Shown: positions 41,938-51,059 of the stretch, in pieces
Numbering within the stretch: position 1 is the stretch's first letter
How the letters are laid out: each line of letters starts with the position of its first letter
Source: Owenweeksia sp965214115
GTDB taxonomy: Bacteria; Bacteroidota; Bacteroidia; Flavobacteriales; Schleiferiaceae
NCBI GenBank assembly: GCA_965214115.1
Contig: CBDCAU010000003.1
Location: forward strand, 248,001 to 312,000
Direction of reading: 5' to 3'
Length of the DNA: 64,000 nt
Notes under the pieces: generated by a model
The model's input: the letters and a program-made list of their open reading frames with translations, nothing else
The model's database searches: none
Told to the model about the DNA's origin: nothing
Made by a program: the position numbers and the translations under genes

Positions 41938-44037
41938 ATGAAAAGAATTCTACTAACATTAACAGCTGTTGCCACCGCTTTCGCGGGATACGCACAGTCT
42001 CAAAATGGTGAGCGCATTCCCCAAGCTCGGGTTTCCGATGACGGGATGATGCCCCAAAAACGTTCTGGTTACGTAACCAAGACCAACGGGAAAGAGGCCG
42101 TCCTTTACACGGAAGATTTTTCCGGTGGCATTCCCACGGGATGGACAAACCAAGGTTTCTTGGTGGATAGGGTTACGGGCGGTCAAACACCCAGTGCCCT
42201 TTGCGGTTGGGAATATCGCGGCCCCAATACTACGCCCAGCAATGCACAAGGCTCGCGCGGTGCTTTTGGCGGCGCGGCTCCCTTGGCATCTCCCACCGCC
42301 TCCAATGGTTTTATGATTTTTGATTCCGACTTTTTGGATAATGGTGGAGTAGCATCAGGTCCAGGTACGGGTACTTGCCCAGCACCGCACATTGGTGTAT
42401 TGACTACGGATACTATTGACTTGACTGGTTCAGGTACGGTAGAGTTGGTTATATCTTCCTCCGCCCGTCAATATTCAAGTTTTTTCACTGTGGCGGTAAG
42501 CGCTGATGGGGGCACGACATTCCCCGATAGCGTGCAGTTTCACACGGACTTGGCCTTAAATGCCGGTTCGGACAATGCGGAAATGCAGTTTGCCAAGTTG
42601 CCATCTTACGTCAATGGTGAAAATGATGTGGTCTTGGCTTTCGTTTTTGATGGTACGCCGGAAGTTCAAACCGTGAATGGTGCAGCGCATGCGTATTATT
42701 ACTGGATGTTTGATGATATGATGATTCAAGATGTGCCAAGTAATACTTTGGTGTTTACCGATTTTCGTGGCGCTCCTCCCCAAGATATTCTTTACAATGA
42801 CGGAGGTGACGGCTGGGGCGGACGCTACGGTCATTTCCCCGTGCAGCAGGCCGTGCCGATTTCTTTTGATGGGAATTTTTTCAACTACGGTACTGTGGAT
42901 CAAACCAATGTAGTTTATAACGTGGAGATTTTAGATGCCAATGGTACTACGGTGCAGACGCTTTCTTCCGCTACCATTCCTTTGGTGGCTATAAATGATA
43001 CTGCTAATTTTGACACTTTGTCGGTTACGGGTTCTACTAAAACTACGGGTACTTGGACGCCTTCAGCGGCGGGTGATTACGACATTGTTTTCTCCGCAAC
43101 ATCGGACAGCATTCCTTCCTCTACCAGTTCGCGTGCGCCTTCGGACACGGTCACCATCCGGATTACCGACCAAATGCACCGCAATGAAATTTATTCTTTG
43201 GATTGGGGTACACGTTCTAATACAGTGGGTACCAATACCGCTACTAATGGAATTTTGGCCTTTGGGGTACAGTTGAATTTTCCTCAGCCCAATAAGGACA
43301 CGACTGGGGTTGTGTTTTTGGAAGGTTTAGAAGTATTCTTTAGCACGGCTAGTGACAGTACTGCTTCTTTGTCGGTTCAGGTTTTTGATACGACTGGTTT
43401 TACCCTTGCTGGAGGTTTTACAAGTAATCCCCTTTTCAATCGCAGTTATCAATTGACGGCTGCCGATTTAGCGGCGAATCCTGCTTCTAAATTTATGGAG
43501 ATGACCACTCAAATGCAAGGCGTTCCAGAACCGTGTCCATTGTCTTTGAATGCAAATGCGGGTTATTATGTGGTGATGAATATGACACCGAATGACCCAA
43601 ATGGTGAGGTGCGGATTATTAATGATGCCACGTTCCCTCAGCAAGGTGGCAGTTCCATTATGTTTATTGGCAACTCACCTCCCCGTTGGTTTTCAGGATT
43701 TACGAACAGTAGTGCTTTTGAAGCGCCATTGATGCGTACACATATTGCTTCTACTGAAAGTGGATCTTGCCCTATTTCATTGGCTGAAAATGAATTGGGA
43801 GCTTTGAATGTATTCCCAAACCCTACTTCTGGTAAGATTAAAATTGAGGTAGAAGAAGGTGGCAACTATCAACTGATCATCTACACTACTGATGGAAAAG
43901 TATTGGTGTCAGAAGAGGTGGTTAGTTCCGGCAACGAAACCATCGAAAGGAACTATGGAAACTTGCCCAAAGGAAACTATATGATTCTTTTGGAAAACGA
44001 AGAGCGCGGCTGGATCAACAAATTGTCCATCCGATAA
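41938..44037 (+). CDS. Secreted protein with T9SS type A sorting domain
   Basis: This is a 699-residue protein. The signal peptide (RILLTLTAVATAFAGYAQ) is followed by a beta-rich ectodomain that opens with EDFSGGIPTGWTNQG, a pattern often seen in choice-of-anchor or cleaved-adhesin-like modules. A tail domain begins near residue 617 with LGALNVFPNPTSGKIKIEV and ends GNYMILLENEERGWINKLSI, the T9SS type A signal. I chose the ATG at 41938; the frame opens at a TTG two codons earlier. The product is exported through the T9SS that PorX controls. Ligand unknown. Confidence 0.88.
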   Translation: MKRILLTLTAVATAFAGYAQSQNGERIPQARVSDDGMMPQKRSGYVTKTNGKEAVLYTEDFSGGIPTGWTNQGFLVDRVTGGQTPSALCGWEYRGPNTTPSNAQGSRGAFGGAAPLASPTASNGFMIFDSDFLDNGGVASGPGTGTCPAPHIGVLTTDTIDLTGSGTVELVISSSARQYSSFFTVAVSADGGTTFPDSVQFHTDLALNAGSDNAEMQFAKLPSYVNGENDVVLAFVFDGTPEVQTVNGAAHAYYYWMFDDMMIQDVPSNTLVFTDFRGAPPQDILYNDGGDGWGGRYGHFPVQQAVPISFDGNFFNYGTVDQTNVVYNVEILDANGTTVQTLSSATIPLVAINDTANFDTLSVTGSTKTTGTWTPSAAGDYDIVFSATSDSIPSSTSSRAPSDTVTIRITDQMHRNEIYSLDWGTRSNTVGTNTATNGILAFGVQLNFPQPNKDTTGVVFLEGLEVFFSTASDSTASLSVQVFDTTGFTLAGGFTSNPLFNRSYQLTAADLAANPASKFMEMTTQMQGVPEPCPLSLNANAGYYVVMNMTPNDPNGEVRIINDATFPQQGGSSIMFIGNSPPRWFSGFTNSSAFEAPLMRTHIASTESGSCPISLAENELGALNVFPNPTSGKIKIEVEEGGNYQLIIYTTDGKVLVSEEVVSSGNETIERNYGNLPKGNYMILLENEERGWINKLSIR

Positions 44038-44060
44038 TTGTTTAGCCCTCTTTAAAAAAC

Positions 44061-44090
44061 AACCCGCTGGTTTTTCCAGCGGGTTTTTTT
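44061..44090 (+). terminator. Terminator after the T9SS cargo gene
   Basis: AACCCGCTGG (44061-44070) pairs with CCAGCGGGTT (44076-44085), followed by a T-run. Confidence 0.9.
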
Positions 44091-44134
44091 GTGCTTTTCT
44101 TCCTGTAAAAAAAATAAGAACGTGCCTAAAAAAC

Positions 44135-44890
44135 TTAGCTAATTTGCCCTTTAATCTTCTTGAAAAGTTCTGACGAATACACAAAGTCATTGATCGCTTC
44201 ATTATCCGTGGTCAGGATTTCTTCGTTGCTGCCTTCCCATTCCTTGATGCCGTAGCGGATATAGATAATGTTATCGCCGATTTCCATCACCGAGTTCATA
44301 TCGTGGGTGTTGATTACCGTGGTGATGTTGAACTCCTGCGTGATTTCTTGGATGAGGTTGTCGATAACGATGGCCGTTTTTGGATCCAAGCCGGAGTTCG
44401 GCTCATCGCAAAAAAGGTATTTCGGCTTCATCACGATGGCGCGCGCCAAGGCCACCCGCTTTTGCATCCCGCCGCTTACCTCCGCCGGAAATTTATGGTT
44501 GGTGTTTTCCAAATTCACGCGCTTCAAAACAAAATTCGCGCGTTCCAATTTTTCCTCTTCCGAAATATCGCGAAACATATTCAAGGGAAAAATCACGTTT
44601 TCCTCAATGGAGATGGAATCAAAAAGCGCGTTGCCTTGGAACACCATCCCCATTTCGGTGCGCAGGGCGGTGCGTTCGTCATCGCCCATTTTGCCGAGCT
44701 GCCGGTCGTCGTAGTAAATTTCGCCCGCGTTGATTTCGTGCAATCCCACCAAACTCTTCAAAAAAACCGTTTTCCCCGATCCGGACTGGCCGATGATGAG
44801 ATTGGTCTTTCCCTCGTAAAATTTGGTGGAAATCCCTTTGATGATTTCATCCTCACCAAAACTTTTGTGCAAATCTTTAACTTCAATCAT
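44135..44890 (-). CDS. mlaF: MlaF-like ABC transporter ATPase
   Basis: ATPase of an MCE/Mla-type phospholipid transporter that keeps outer-membrane lipid asymmetry. The 251-residue product has Walker A IIGQSGSGKTVFLKSLVG (~32-49), the Q-loop GMVFQGNALFDS, the signature EVSGGMQKRVALARAI, Walker B YLFCDEPNSGLDPKTA and the H-loop NTHDMNSVMEIGD. SGGM and NSGLDP are typical of the MlaF branch. It overlaps the permease gene by ATGA. No MCE (MlaD) gene follows directly. Confidence 0.9.
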   Translation of the reverse strand: MIEVKDLHKSFGEDEIIKGISTKFYEGKTNLIIGQSGSGKTVFLKSLVGLHEINAGEIYYDDRQLGKMGDDERTALRTEMGMVFQGNALFDSISIEENVIFPLNMFRDISEEEKLERANFVLKRVNLENTNHKFPAEVSGGMQKRVALARAIVMKPKYLFCDEPNSGLDPKTAIVIDNLIQEITQEFNITTVINTHDMNSVMEIGDNIIYIRYGIKEWEGSNEEILTTDNEAINDFVYSSELFKKIKGQIS

Positions 44891-45642
44891 CAGGCAAGCA
44901 GGAATTGAGTGAGCACATAATTGGCCACTATGATGGCGATGCTACTGGTCACCACCGCCTTGGTAGCGTTGATGCCCACTTCCACCGCGCCGCCTTTTAC
45001 GTAAAAGCCGTAAAACGCGGAGATACTGCCAATCAGAAATGCAAACACGGCGGTTTTTATCAAGGCGTAGGTAACGTAAAACCCGCGGAAGTCCATCTGC
45101 AATCCGTGCAGGTATTCCACGGGCGACACCACGCCCATCAGCGAGCAGGCCAAGTAGCCGCCGATGATTCCTAAAAACATACTGATGGTAATCAAGATGG
45201 GGTTGAAAAAAACCAGCGACACGATTTTGGGCATTATCAGGTAGCCGGCGGGGTTCACGCCCATCACTTCCAGTGCGTCTATTTGTTCAGATACGCGCAT
45301 ACTTCCCAGCGTGGACGCGATGTTCGATCCCACTTTGCCGGCCAAAATCAGAGAAATCATCGTGGGCGAAAATTCTAAAATAATGGATTCGCGCGTGGCC
45401 AAGCCCACGTAATAACCGGGGATGAGCGGCGAGCCATCAAGGTTGAAGGCCGTTTGGATGGCCACGATGGCGCCCACGAAAAGCGAGATAATCGAAACAA
45501 TCCACAGCGAGTTGATCCCCAGCAATTCGAGGTCGCGCATAAACGCTTTGCGGTATTCGCGCCAGCTTTCGGGGCGGGAAAACGCACGGCCGAGAAGAAT
45601 GAGGTAGAGGCCAAAATCGCGGATGGCGCTGGTGAGAAACAT
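44890..45642 (-). CDS. mlaE: MlaE-family permease
   Basis: Inner-membrane permease that pairs with the MlaF-like ATPase. The 250-residue product from the ATG at 45642 (MFLTSAIRDFG) has five to six membrane helices and the MlaE landmarks AIVAIQTAFNL (~62-72), PTMISLILAGKVGSNIAS (~98-115) and VSEQIDALEVMGVNPAGYL (~122-140). The open frame extends far upstream to 46086 antisense to the SprT gene, but that extension does not look like a permease. The 3' end overlaps mlaF. Confidence 0.92.
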   Translation of the reverse strand: MFLTSAIRDFGLYLILLGRAFSRPESWREYRKAFMRDLELLGINSLWIVSIISLFVGAIVAIQTAFNLDGSPLIPGYYVGLATRESIILEFSPTMISLILAGKVGSNIASTLGSMRVSEQIDALEVMGVNPAGYLIMPKIVSLVFFNPILITISMFLGIIGGYLACSLMGVVSPVEYLHGLQMDFRGFYVTYALIKTAVFAFLIGSISAFYGFYVKGGAVEVGINATKAVVTSSIAIIVANYVLTQFLLA

Positions 45643-45658
45643 TTGGCGAAAATAAGAG

Positions 45659-45666
45659 TATTTTTG
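45659..45666 (+). promoter_or_regulatory. -7 element before the small lipoprotein and sprT
   Basis: TATTTTTG matches TAnnTTTG, 35 bp before the ATG at 45701. No well-spaced -33 element was found. Confidence 0.45.
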
Positions 45667-45700
45667 GCTTGCGAATGGAACTAAAACAAGGGTCGTGAAA

Positions 45701-45817
45701 ATGTTTAAAATGAGCTTGAAAATCTTGCTGCTAACGCTTTCGCTGGTGGCTACAACTGCCTGTGGCACGCTGGAAAAATGCAACTGCCCCGGCAAAAAAT
45801 CTGCGCAAAAGTTTTGA
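45701..45817 (+). CDS. 38-residue lipoprotein with CNCPG motif
   Basis: A very small gene: ATG at 45701, TGA at 45815-45817. The peptide has a basic start (MFKMSLK), a hydrophobic core and lipobox TTAC, leaving a mature lipopeptide of only 18 residues that contains KCNCPG and ends AQKF. Its TGA overlaps a TTG that is the best start for the SprT gene, so the two are coupled. I vaguely recall similar short CNCP lipoproteins next to SprT genes in Bacteroidota. Role unknown. Confidence 0.6.
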   Translation: MFKMSLKILLLTLSLVATTACGTLEKCNCPGKKSAQKF

Positions 45818-46446
45818 CGAAAAAGCCGTCCGTCCTCCAAAAATATGTGCCGGAAAACAGTGTGGCAATGGCGATGGAACTGCTGCGCTCCGAAACGGTG
45901 GAACTGAAAATCACCCGCCCGCGCAAAACCAAGTTCGGCGATTACCGCTTTCCCAAAAAAGACAACCCCCGCCACCGCATTTCGGTGAACGGCAATCTCA
46001 ACAAATTTGCGTTTCTCATCACGCTCATCCACGAGATGGCGCACCTGAAAGCCTTCAAAAATTTTGGCCGAAAAATAAAACCGCACGGCCGCGAATGGCA
46101 GCGCATTTTTATGGAATTGGCACAGCCTTTTTTAGATGCGAATATTTTCCCAAACGAACTTTCATTAAAATTAAAAAAGAGCTTGCGCAAAGGCGCGGCG
46201 AGCAGTTGCACGGATTTGGAACTTTTCCGCGAATTGCAAAAATTCAACCCCGACCACGAACAAAAAACCACCGTGGAGGATTTGGAAACGGGCGCGGTGT
46301 TCCGTTTGAACCAAAAAAAGATTTTCAAAAAAGGCCCAAAAGCGCGCACTCGTTTTCGCTGTTTGAATTTGGAAAACGGGCGGGAATATATGGTGCACGC
46401 CTTGGCGGAAGTCGAACAAATTGAACCCCATTCATTATGCGTCTGA
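45814..46446 (+). CDS. SprT-like zinc metalloprotease domain protein
   Basis: This ~210-residue protein from the TTG at 45814 begins MTKKPSVLQKYVPENS, which matches the usual family start. It has LKITRPRKTKFGDYR, HRISVNGNLNKFAFLITLI, the zinc motif HEMAHLKAF and a third histidine in KPHGREWQRIFMEL. The C-terminal half has no obvious zinc-ribbon cysteines, only CTDL and RFRCLN. An ATG at 45778 also opens the frame but lies inside the small lipoprotein gene. Bacterial SprT-like proteins are poorly characterised; the eukaryotic relative Spartan degrades DNA-protein crosslinks. Confidence 0.82.
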   Translation: MTKKPSVLQKYVPENSVAMAMELLRSETVELKITRPRKTKFGDYRFPKKDNPRHRISVNGNLNKFAFLITLIHEMAHLKAFKNFGRKIKPHGREWQRIFMELAQPFLDANIFPNELSLKLKKSLRKGAASSCTDLELFRELQKFNPDHEQKTTVEDLETGAVFRLNQKKIFKKGPKARTRFRCLNLENGREYMVHALAEVEQIEPHSLCV

Positions 46447-46479
46447 GATTTTACGGTCAGAAAATGGTTTTTCCCTCGG

Positions 46480-46615
46480 TATTGAACCGCGGCTTTAGCC
46501 CGGTTATTTTAAAAAACCTTGCCCCCCCCTTGGCTTTAGCCGAAATTAGGATTGCGCTAAAGCGCGATGGGGTGGTGGCTTTAGGTGTCGCTGGGCTAAA
46601 GCCACGGCGCAATAC
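46480..46615. repeat. 136-bp element with terminal inverted repeats, copy 1
   Basis: The arms are about 25 bp with four mismatches: GTATTGAACCGCGGCTTTAG at the left, and the reverse complement of the right end reads GTATTGCGCCGTGGCTTTAG. The interior has GGCTTTAGCC and GCGCTAAAGCGC hairpins. A homologous element lies at 57103-57241. Confidence 0.75.
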
Positions 46616-46655
46616 ATTAATGTACCGCAGTTTTAATATTAAAAGAATTTGAAAA

Positions 46656-47828
46656 GTGCCTGATAAAAAGAATATTTTTTCATCGGATTTTAAACTGGGA
46701 ATCCTCGGCGGCGGCCAGTTGGGTAAAATGCTTCTGCACGAAACCCAGCGCTACGATATCCGCACCAAAGTGATGGACGCCAATCCCGAAGCGCCGGCCC
46801 GCATTGGCTGCGACGAGTTTGTGCAGGGCGAATTGACGGACGAAAACGCCGTTTTGAATTTTGGCGAAGATTGCGACGTGATTACCATCGAAATCGAAAA
46901 CGTGAACGTGGCCGCGCTGGAAAAGCTGGAGGAAAAAGGCAAGACGGTTTATCCCAAACCGAAAACGCTGAAAATCATCCAAAATAAAATCCGCCAAAAG
47001 AAATTTTACCGCGACCACAAAATTCCAACCGCCACTTTTTTTTCGTTTGTAAGCGAGCGCGAAATGACGCTGAAATTGAAAAAGTGCGGGTTTGACGCGC
47101 CGTTTGTTTGGAAAGCGGCGGAGGGCGGCTACGACGGGCGCGGCGTGCAAATGGTGGAAACGCCCGAAGATTTGGAAATCATTCCCGATATGCCGGGACT
47201 GATTGAAGAAATGATTCCTTTTGAAAAAGAAATTTCGATCATCGTGGCGCGCAATCCGAGCGGCGAAATGAAAAGTTTTCCGGTGGTGGAAATGGAATTT
47301 CACCCTACGGCCAATTTGGTGGAATACGTGTTCTGCCCCGCCGACATTGAAGAAAAAGTCCAAAACGAAGCGGTGAAACTGGCCGAGCGCGTAGCGGAAG
47401 ATTTGAACCACGTCGGTATTTTAGCGGTGGAAATGTTCCTCACTTTAGAAGGCGTTTTGCTGGTGAACGAATGTGCGCCGCGCGTCCACAACAGCGGCCA
47501 TTTGACGATTGAAGGCAACGCCGTTTCGCAATTTGAACAGCACCTGCGCGCCATTTTGGATTTGCCGCTCGGCAACCCCAAAACGCTACACCCCGCCGTG
47601 ATGATAAATCTGATTGGTGAAGAAAATCACTCAGGTTCAGTAGTTTACGAAGGGATGGAAGAGGTTTTGAAAACCCCGCGCGCCTACGTCCATTTGTATG
47701 GAAAAAAGGAAACGCGGCCGTTTCGGAAAATGGGCCACGTGACGGTAACGCACGAATTTATGAGCGACGCGCGCATTAACGCGCGGCATTTGAAAGATAA
47801 AATTTTGGTAAAATCCATCGAAAAATGA
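46656..47828 (+). CDS. purK: 5-(carboxyamino)imidazole ribonucleotide synthase PurK
   Basis: ATP-grasp enzyme that carboxylates AIR to N5-CAIR in purine synthesis. The 390-residue product has LGILGGGQLGKMLLHETQR (~13-31), CDVITIEIENVN (~69-80), KAAEGGYDGRGVQMV (~148-162) of the ATP-grasp fold, VNECAPRVHNSGHLTIEG (~270-287) and the C-terminal MGHVT. The GTG start gives the expected N-terminus. It overlaps purE by ATGA, and the two work in sequence. Confidence 0.95.
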   Translation: MPDKKNIFSSDFKLGILGGGQLGKMLLHETQRYDIRTKVMDANPEAPARIGCDEFVQGELTDENAVLNFGEDCDVITIEIENVNVAALEKLEEKGKTVYPKPKTLKIIQNKIRQKKFYRDHKIPTATFFSFVSEREMTLKLKKCGFDAPFVWKAAEGGYDGRGVQMVETPEDLEIIPDMPGLIEEMIPFEKEISIIVARNPSGEMKSFPVVEMEFHPTANLVEYVFCPADIEEKVQNEAVKLAERVAEDLNHVGILAVEMFLTLEGVLLVNECAPRVHNSGHLTIEGNAVSQFEQHLRAILDLPLGNPKTLHPAVMINLIGEENHSGSVVYEGMEEVLKTPRAYVHLYGKKETRPFRKMGHVTVTHEFMSDARINARHLKDKILVKSIEK

Positions 47829-48301
47829 GCGCACAAATCGGAATCATAATGGGCAGTAAATCGGATTTGCCGATTATGAAAGAGGCCGCCGAAATCTTGG
47901 ATGAGCTGGGCGTTTCCTACAAAATGGAAATCGTGAGCGCGCACCGCACGCCGGAAAAAATGTACGACTACGCGAAAACCGCGCACCAAAAAGGTTTGAA
48001 ATGCATCATCGCTGGGGCGGGCGGCGCGGCGCATTTGCCAGGAATGACGGCCAGTTTGACGCCGCTCCCCGTTATTGGCGTTCCCATCAAATCAAGAAAT
48101 TCCATCGACGGTTGGGATTCCGTCTTATCGATTTTGCAGATGCCGGGCGGCGTGCCCGTGGCCACGGTAGCGCTGGACGGCGCGAAAAACGCGGGGATTT
48201 TGGCCGCGCAGATTTTAGGGAGTTCGGATGAGAAAATTCGTCAGAATATTTTGGATTATAAAGAAGGATTGAAGAAAAAAGTGGAACAATCCAAGATTTG
48301 A
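47825..48301 (+). CDS. purE: N5-CAIR mutase PurE (class I)
   Basis: It rearranges N5-CAIR to CAIR. The 158-residue product shows IGIIMGSKSDLPIMKEAAE (~6-24), the catalytic-histidine loop VSAHRTPEKM (~38-47), IAGAGGAAHLPGM (~61-73) and the C-terminal NAGILAAQILG. Overlap with purK as ATGA. A short-period tandem array follows the gene. Confidence 0.96.
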   Translation: MSAQIGIIMGSKSDLPIMKEAAEILDELGVSYKMEIVSAHRTPEKMYDYAKTAHQKGLKCIIAGAGGAAHLPGMTASLTPLPVIGVPIKSRNSIDGWDSVLSILQMPGGVPVATVALDGAKNAGILAAQILGSSDEKIRQNILDYKEGLKKKVEQSKI

Positions 48302-48355
48302 GAAACCCAGCGCGCATCTACCCTATTCCGCTAAATCGGGTAGTTACCAGTTTGG

Positions 48356-48425
48356 CTGTGGACTGTCGACCGTTGACTGATGCCTGCCAACTGCCAACTG
48401 CCGCCTGCCGACTGCTGACTGAAAT
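48356..48425. repeat. Degenerate heptamer array between purE and kynU
   Basis: Ten units in a strict 7-bp frame: CTGTGGA, CTGTCGA, CCGTTGA, CTGATGC, CTGCCAA twice, CTGCCGC, CTGCCGA, CTGCTGA and CTGAAAT. The phase is kept although the units drift. It begins 54 bp after the purE stop, and the -7 box of kynU follows its last unit. Confidence 0.75.
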
Positions 48426-48426
48426 C

Positions 48427-48434
48427 TATCTTTG
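48427..48434 (+). promoter_or_regulatory. -7 element of the kynU operon
   Basis: TATCTTTG matches TAnnTTTG, 19 bp before the kynU ATG. The -33 region falls within the heptamer array and holds no TTG. Confidence 0.5.
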
Positions 48435-48453
48435 ACCCAAATTCAAAATCCAG

Positions 48454-49722
48454 ATGCAGTTCACCCAAGATTTTGCCACTGCCCAAGACCAGCAAGACCG
48501 GCTGGCGCATTTCCGAGACAAATTCCACATCCCTTTTCACAATGATCAGCCGGCGTTTTATTTCACGGGAAATTCGCTGGGACTGCAACCCAAAAACGCC
48601 CGGAAATTTATAGAAGAAGAACTGGAAGACTGGGCGCGCTACGGCGTGGACGGCCACTTGGAATCCCGCCGCCCGTGGAAAGATTACCACGAATTTTTTG
48701 CAAAGCCGCTCGCCAAAATCGTGGGCGCGAAACCCGATGAAGTAGTGGCGATGAACGGATTGACGACCAATCTGCATTTGTTGATGGTGAGTTTTTTCCG
48801 TCCCGATGGGAAAAAGACGAAAATTCTCTGTGAAGGAAAGGCCTTCCCCAGCGACCGCTACGCGCTGCGCAGCCAGTTGCGTTTCCACGGTCTGGATCCC
48901 GATGAACATTTGATTGAAATCGAACCCGATTCGGAAACGGAATTGATTGAAGATGAGCGTTTTGTCGAAGCCATTGAAAAACATAAAGACGAACTTGCCT
49001 TGGTAATGATTGGTGGCGTGAATTATTATACGGGGCAATTTTTTGATATTGAAAAAATCACCAAAAAAGCGCGGGAACATAATATTACCATCGGCTGGGA
49101 CTTGGCGCACGGTGCGGGAAACGTGCCGCTGGAACTTCACAAATGGGGGGTGGATTTTGCGGCTTGGTGCGGCTATAAATATCTGAACGGAGGGCCGGGC
49201 GGCGTCAGTGGGGTTTTCATTCACGAAAAATATCACGGCAAAAAAGACCTGCCCAGATTTGAAGGTTGGTGGGGCCACGAAAAAAACTCGCGCTTCAAAA
49301 TGCCGAAAGATTTCGTCCCTATAAATTCCGCGGAAGCGTGGCAACTGAGCAACGCGCCCGTCTTTTCGATGGCGCCGCTCTTGGCTAGTCTCGAAATTTT
49401 TGAAGAAGCCGGAATGTCCGCATTGCGCGAAAAATCCGAGAAATTGACGGCCTTTTTGGAATTCGTCTTGCACGAAATCAAAAATGAATTTTCCAACATT
49501 AAAATCCTGACACCCAGTAAAAAAGAGCGGCGTGGCTGCCAAATTTCGGTAGTGGTTCCGGGCTTGGGGAAATCCCTTTTCGACCAACTTACCGAACAAG
49601 GCGTGGTGGCCGATTGGCGCGAACCCGACGTGATTCGCCTCGCGCCGGTGCCTTTATACAATACGTTTTCCGATGTTTTTCATTTTGGAAAAATCCTTGA
49701 AAAAACTTTGCGCGAAAAATGA
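48454..49722 (+). CDS. kynU: Kynureninase
   Basis: PLP enzyme that splits kynurenine or 3-hydroxykynurenine to (3-hydroxy)anthranilate plus alanine. The 422-residue product has FYFTGNSLGLQPKNA (~31-45), SRRPWKDYHEFFAKPLAKIVGA, MNGLTTNLHLLMVSFF (~103-118), the PLP aspartate region TIGWDLAHGAGNVPLELHKW (~210-229) and the PLP lysine in WCGYKYLNGGPGG (~236-248). Together with the downstream monooxygenase it leads from kynurenine to 3-hydroxyanthranilate, a route to NAD. The two genes overlap by ATGA. Confidence 0.95.
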   Translation: MQFTQDFATAQDQQDRLAHFRDKFHIPFHNDQPAFYFTGNSLGLQPKNARKFIEEELEDWARYGVDGHLESRRPWKDYHEFFAKPLAKIVGAKPDEVVAMNGLTTNLHLLMVSFFRPDGKKTKILCEGKAFPSDRYALRSQLRFHGLDPDEHLIEIEPDSETELIEDERFVEAIEKHKDELALVMIGGVNYYTGQFFDIEKITKKAREHNITIGWDLAHGAGNVPLELHKWGVDFAAWCGYKYLNGGPGGVSGVFIHEKYHGKKDLPRFEGWWGHEKNSRFKMPKDFVPINSAEAWQLSNAPVFSMAPLLASLEIFEEAGMSALREKSEKLTAFLEFVLHEIKNEFSNIKILTPSKKERRGCQISVVVPGLGKSLFDQLTEQGVVADWREPDVIRLAPVPLYNTFSDVFHFGKILEKTLREK

Positions 49723-51059
49723 GCAAAATCAAAACCACCATCGTTGGCGCCGGCTTGGTCGGCTCGCTGTGGGCCAATTATTTGGCGCAGAAAGGCCATC
49801 AAGTAAAAGTATTTGAAAGGCGGCCCGATATGCGCAAAACCACCATCGATGGCGGGCGCAGCATCAACCTCGCGCTGAGCGACCGCGGCTGGAAAGCTTT
49901 GGAGGGCGTGGGATTGGCGGAGGCCGTGCGCCAAATGGCAATCCCGATGCGCCGCCGCACGATGCACGCCGAGGATGGCTCGCTGAGCTACCAACCCTAC
50001 GGAAAAGACGGACAGGCGATTTACTCCGTTTCGCGCGGCGGATTGAATGCTTTGTTGATGGATGCGGCCGAAAAACACCCCGTCGTTTCTTTTCATTTTG
50101 ATGAAAAATGTAGCAAGGTAAATTTTGATACACCTTCTGCTATTTTCAAAAGCTATTTGACGGGTGAAAAACAGGAGGTAAAATCCGACCTGATTTTTGG
50201 CACGGACGGGGCATTTTCTTCGGTAAGAAATTCGATGCTAAAAACCGAGCGTTTTTCCTATTCGCAAAATTTTATCGACCACGGTTACAAAGAACTGAGC
50301 ATCCCCCCGAACGCAGACGGCAGCCACCGACTGGAGCGGGAGGCGCTGCATATATGGCCGCGCGGCAATTTTATGTTGATTGCCCTGCCCAACCCCGATG
50401 GGAGTTTTACTTTGACTTTATTTTTAGCCTATGAAGGCGAGTATTCTTTCGCTAATATTCCCGATGTAAAAAGCGCGCGAAAATTCTTTGAAAAACATTT
50501 CAAAGACGCGCTGGATTTAATCAAAGATTTTGACAAAGAATGGGACGAAAACCCAACTTCTTCTTTGGTCATAATTAGATGTTTTCCGTGGCAAAAAAAC
50601 GGGAAAGTAATGTTGCTGGGCGATGCCAGCCACGCCATCGTCCCGTTTTACGGGCAGGGGATGAACAGCGGTTTTGAAGATTGCACGGTGTTCAATGAAA
50701 TGATTGAAAATTTTGCGGGGAACTGGCAAGAAATCTTTGAAAAATTTGAACGCAAACGCAAACCCGATGCGGATGCCATTTCCGATTTGGCGATGCGCAA
50801 CTTCGTGGAAATGCGCGATTTGACCGGCCAACCGGATTTCCTCCTCCGCAAAAAAATCGAGAACCGCTTTTCCGATAAATATCCCGAAAAGTGGACGCCG
50901 CTCTATTCAATGGTGACGTTCAGCCACTTGCCTTATTCCGAGGCACTTGCGGAAGGGAAACGGCAGGATGCGATAATGGCTGAAATAATGGCGATGGACG
51001 GAATCGAAGAAAAATGGGATTCAGAGGAGGTGGAAAATGCGATATTGAAAAGGATTTAA
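49719..51059 (+). CDS. kmo: Kynurenine 3-monooxygenase
   Basis: FAD-dependent hydroxylase that makes 3-hydroxykynurenine with NADPH and O2. The 446-residue product has the FAD motif IVGAGLVGSLWANYLAQKG (~8-26), DGGRSINLALSDRGW (~45-59), the conserved LIFGTDGAFSSVR (~160-172) and GDASHAIVPFYGQGMNSGFED (~302-322). The C-terminal part may be membrane-associated, as in the family. It is the second gene after kynU; the stop shares TTAA with the convergent T9SS gene. Confidence 0.95.
   Translation: MSKIKTTIVGAGLVGSLWANYLAQKGHQVKVFERRPDMRKTTIDGGRSINLALSDRGWKALEGVGLAEAVRQMAIPMRRRTMHAEDGSLSYQPYGKDGQAIYSVSRGGLNALLMDAAEKHPVVSFHFDEKCSKVNFDTPSAIFKSYLTGEKQEVKSDLIFGTDGAFSSVRNSMLKTERFSYSQNFIDHGYKELSIPPNADGSHRLEREALHIWPRGNFMLIALPNPDGSFTLTLFLAYEGEYSFANIPDVKSARKFFEKHFKDALDLIKDFDKEWDENPTSSLVIIRCFPWQKNGKVMLLGDASHAIVPFYGQGMNSGFEDCTVFNEMIENFAGNWQEIFEKFERKRKPDADAISDLAMRNFVEMRDLTGQPDFLLRKKIENRFSDKYPEKWTPLYSMVTFSHLPYSEALAEGKRQDAIMAEIMAMDGIEEKWDSEEVENAILKRI

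Noticed and set aside
45643..46086. N-terminal extension of the MlaE permease to 398 residues
   Set aside because: The extension is antisense to the SprT gene and the small lipoprotein, and the 250-residue form from 45642 matches the family length.
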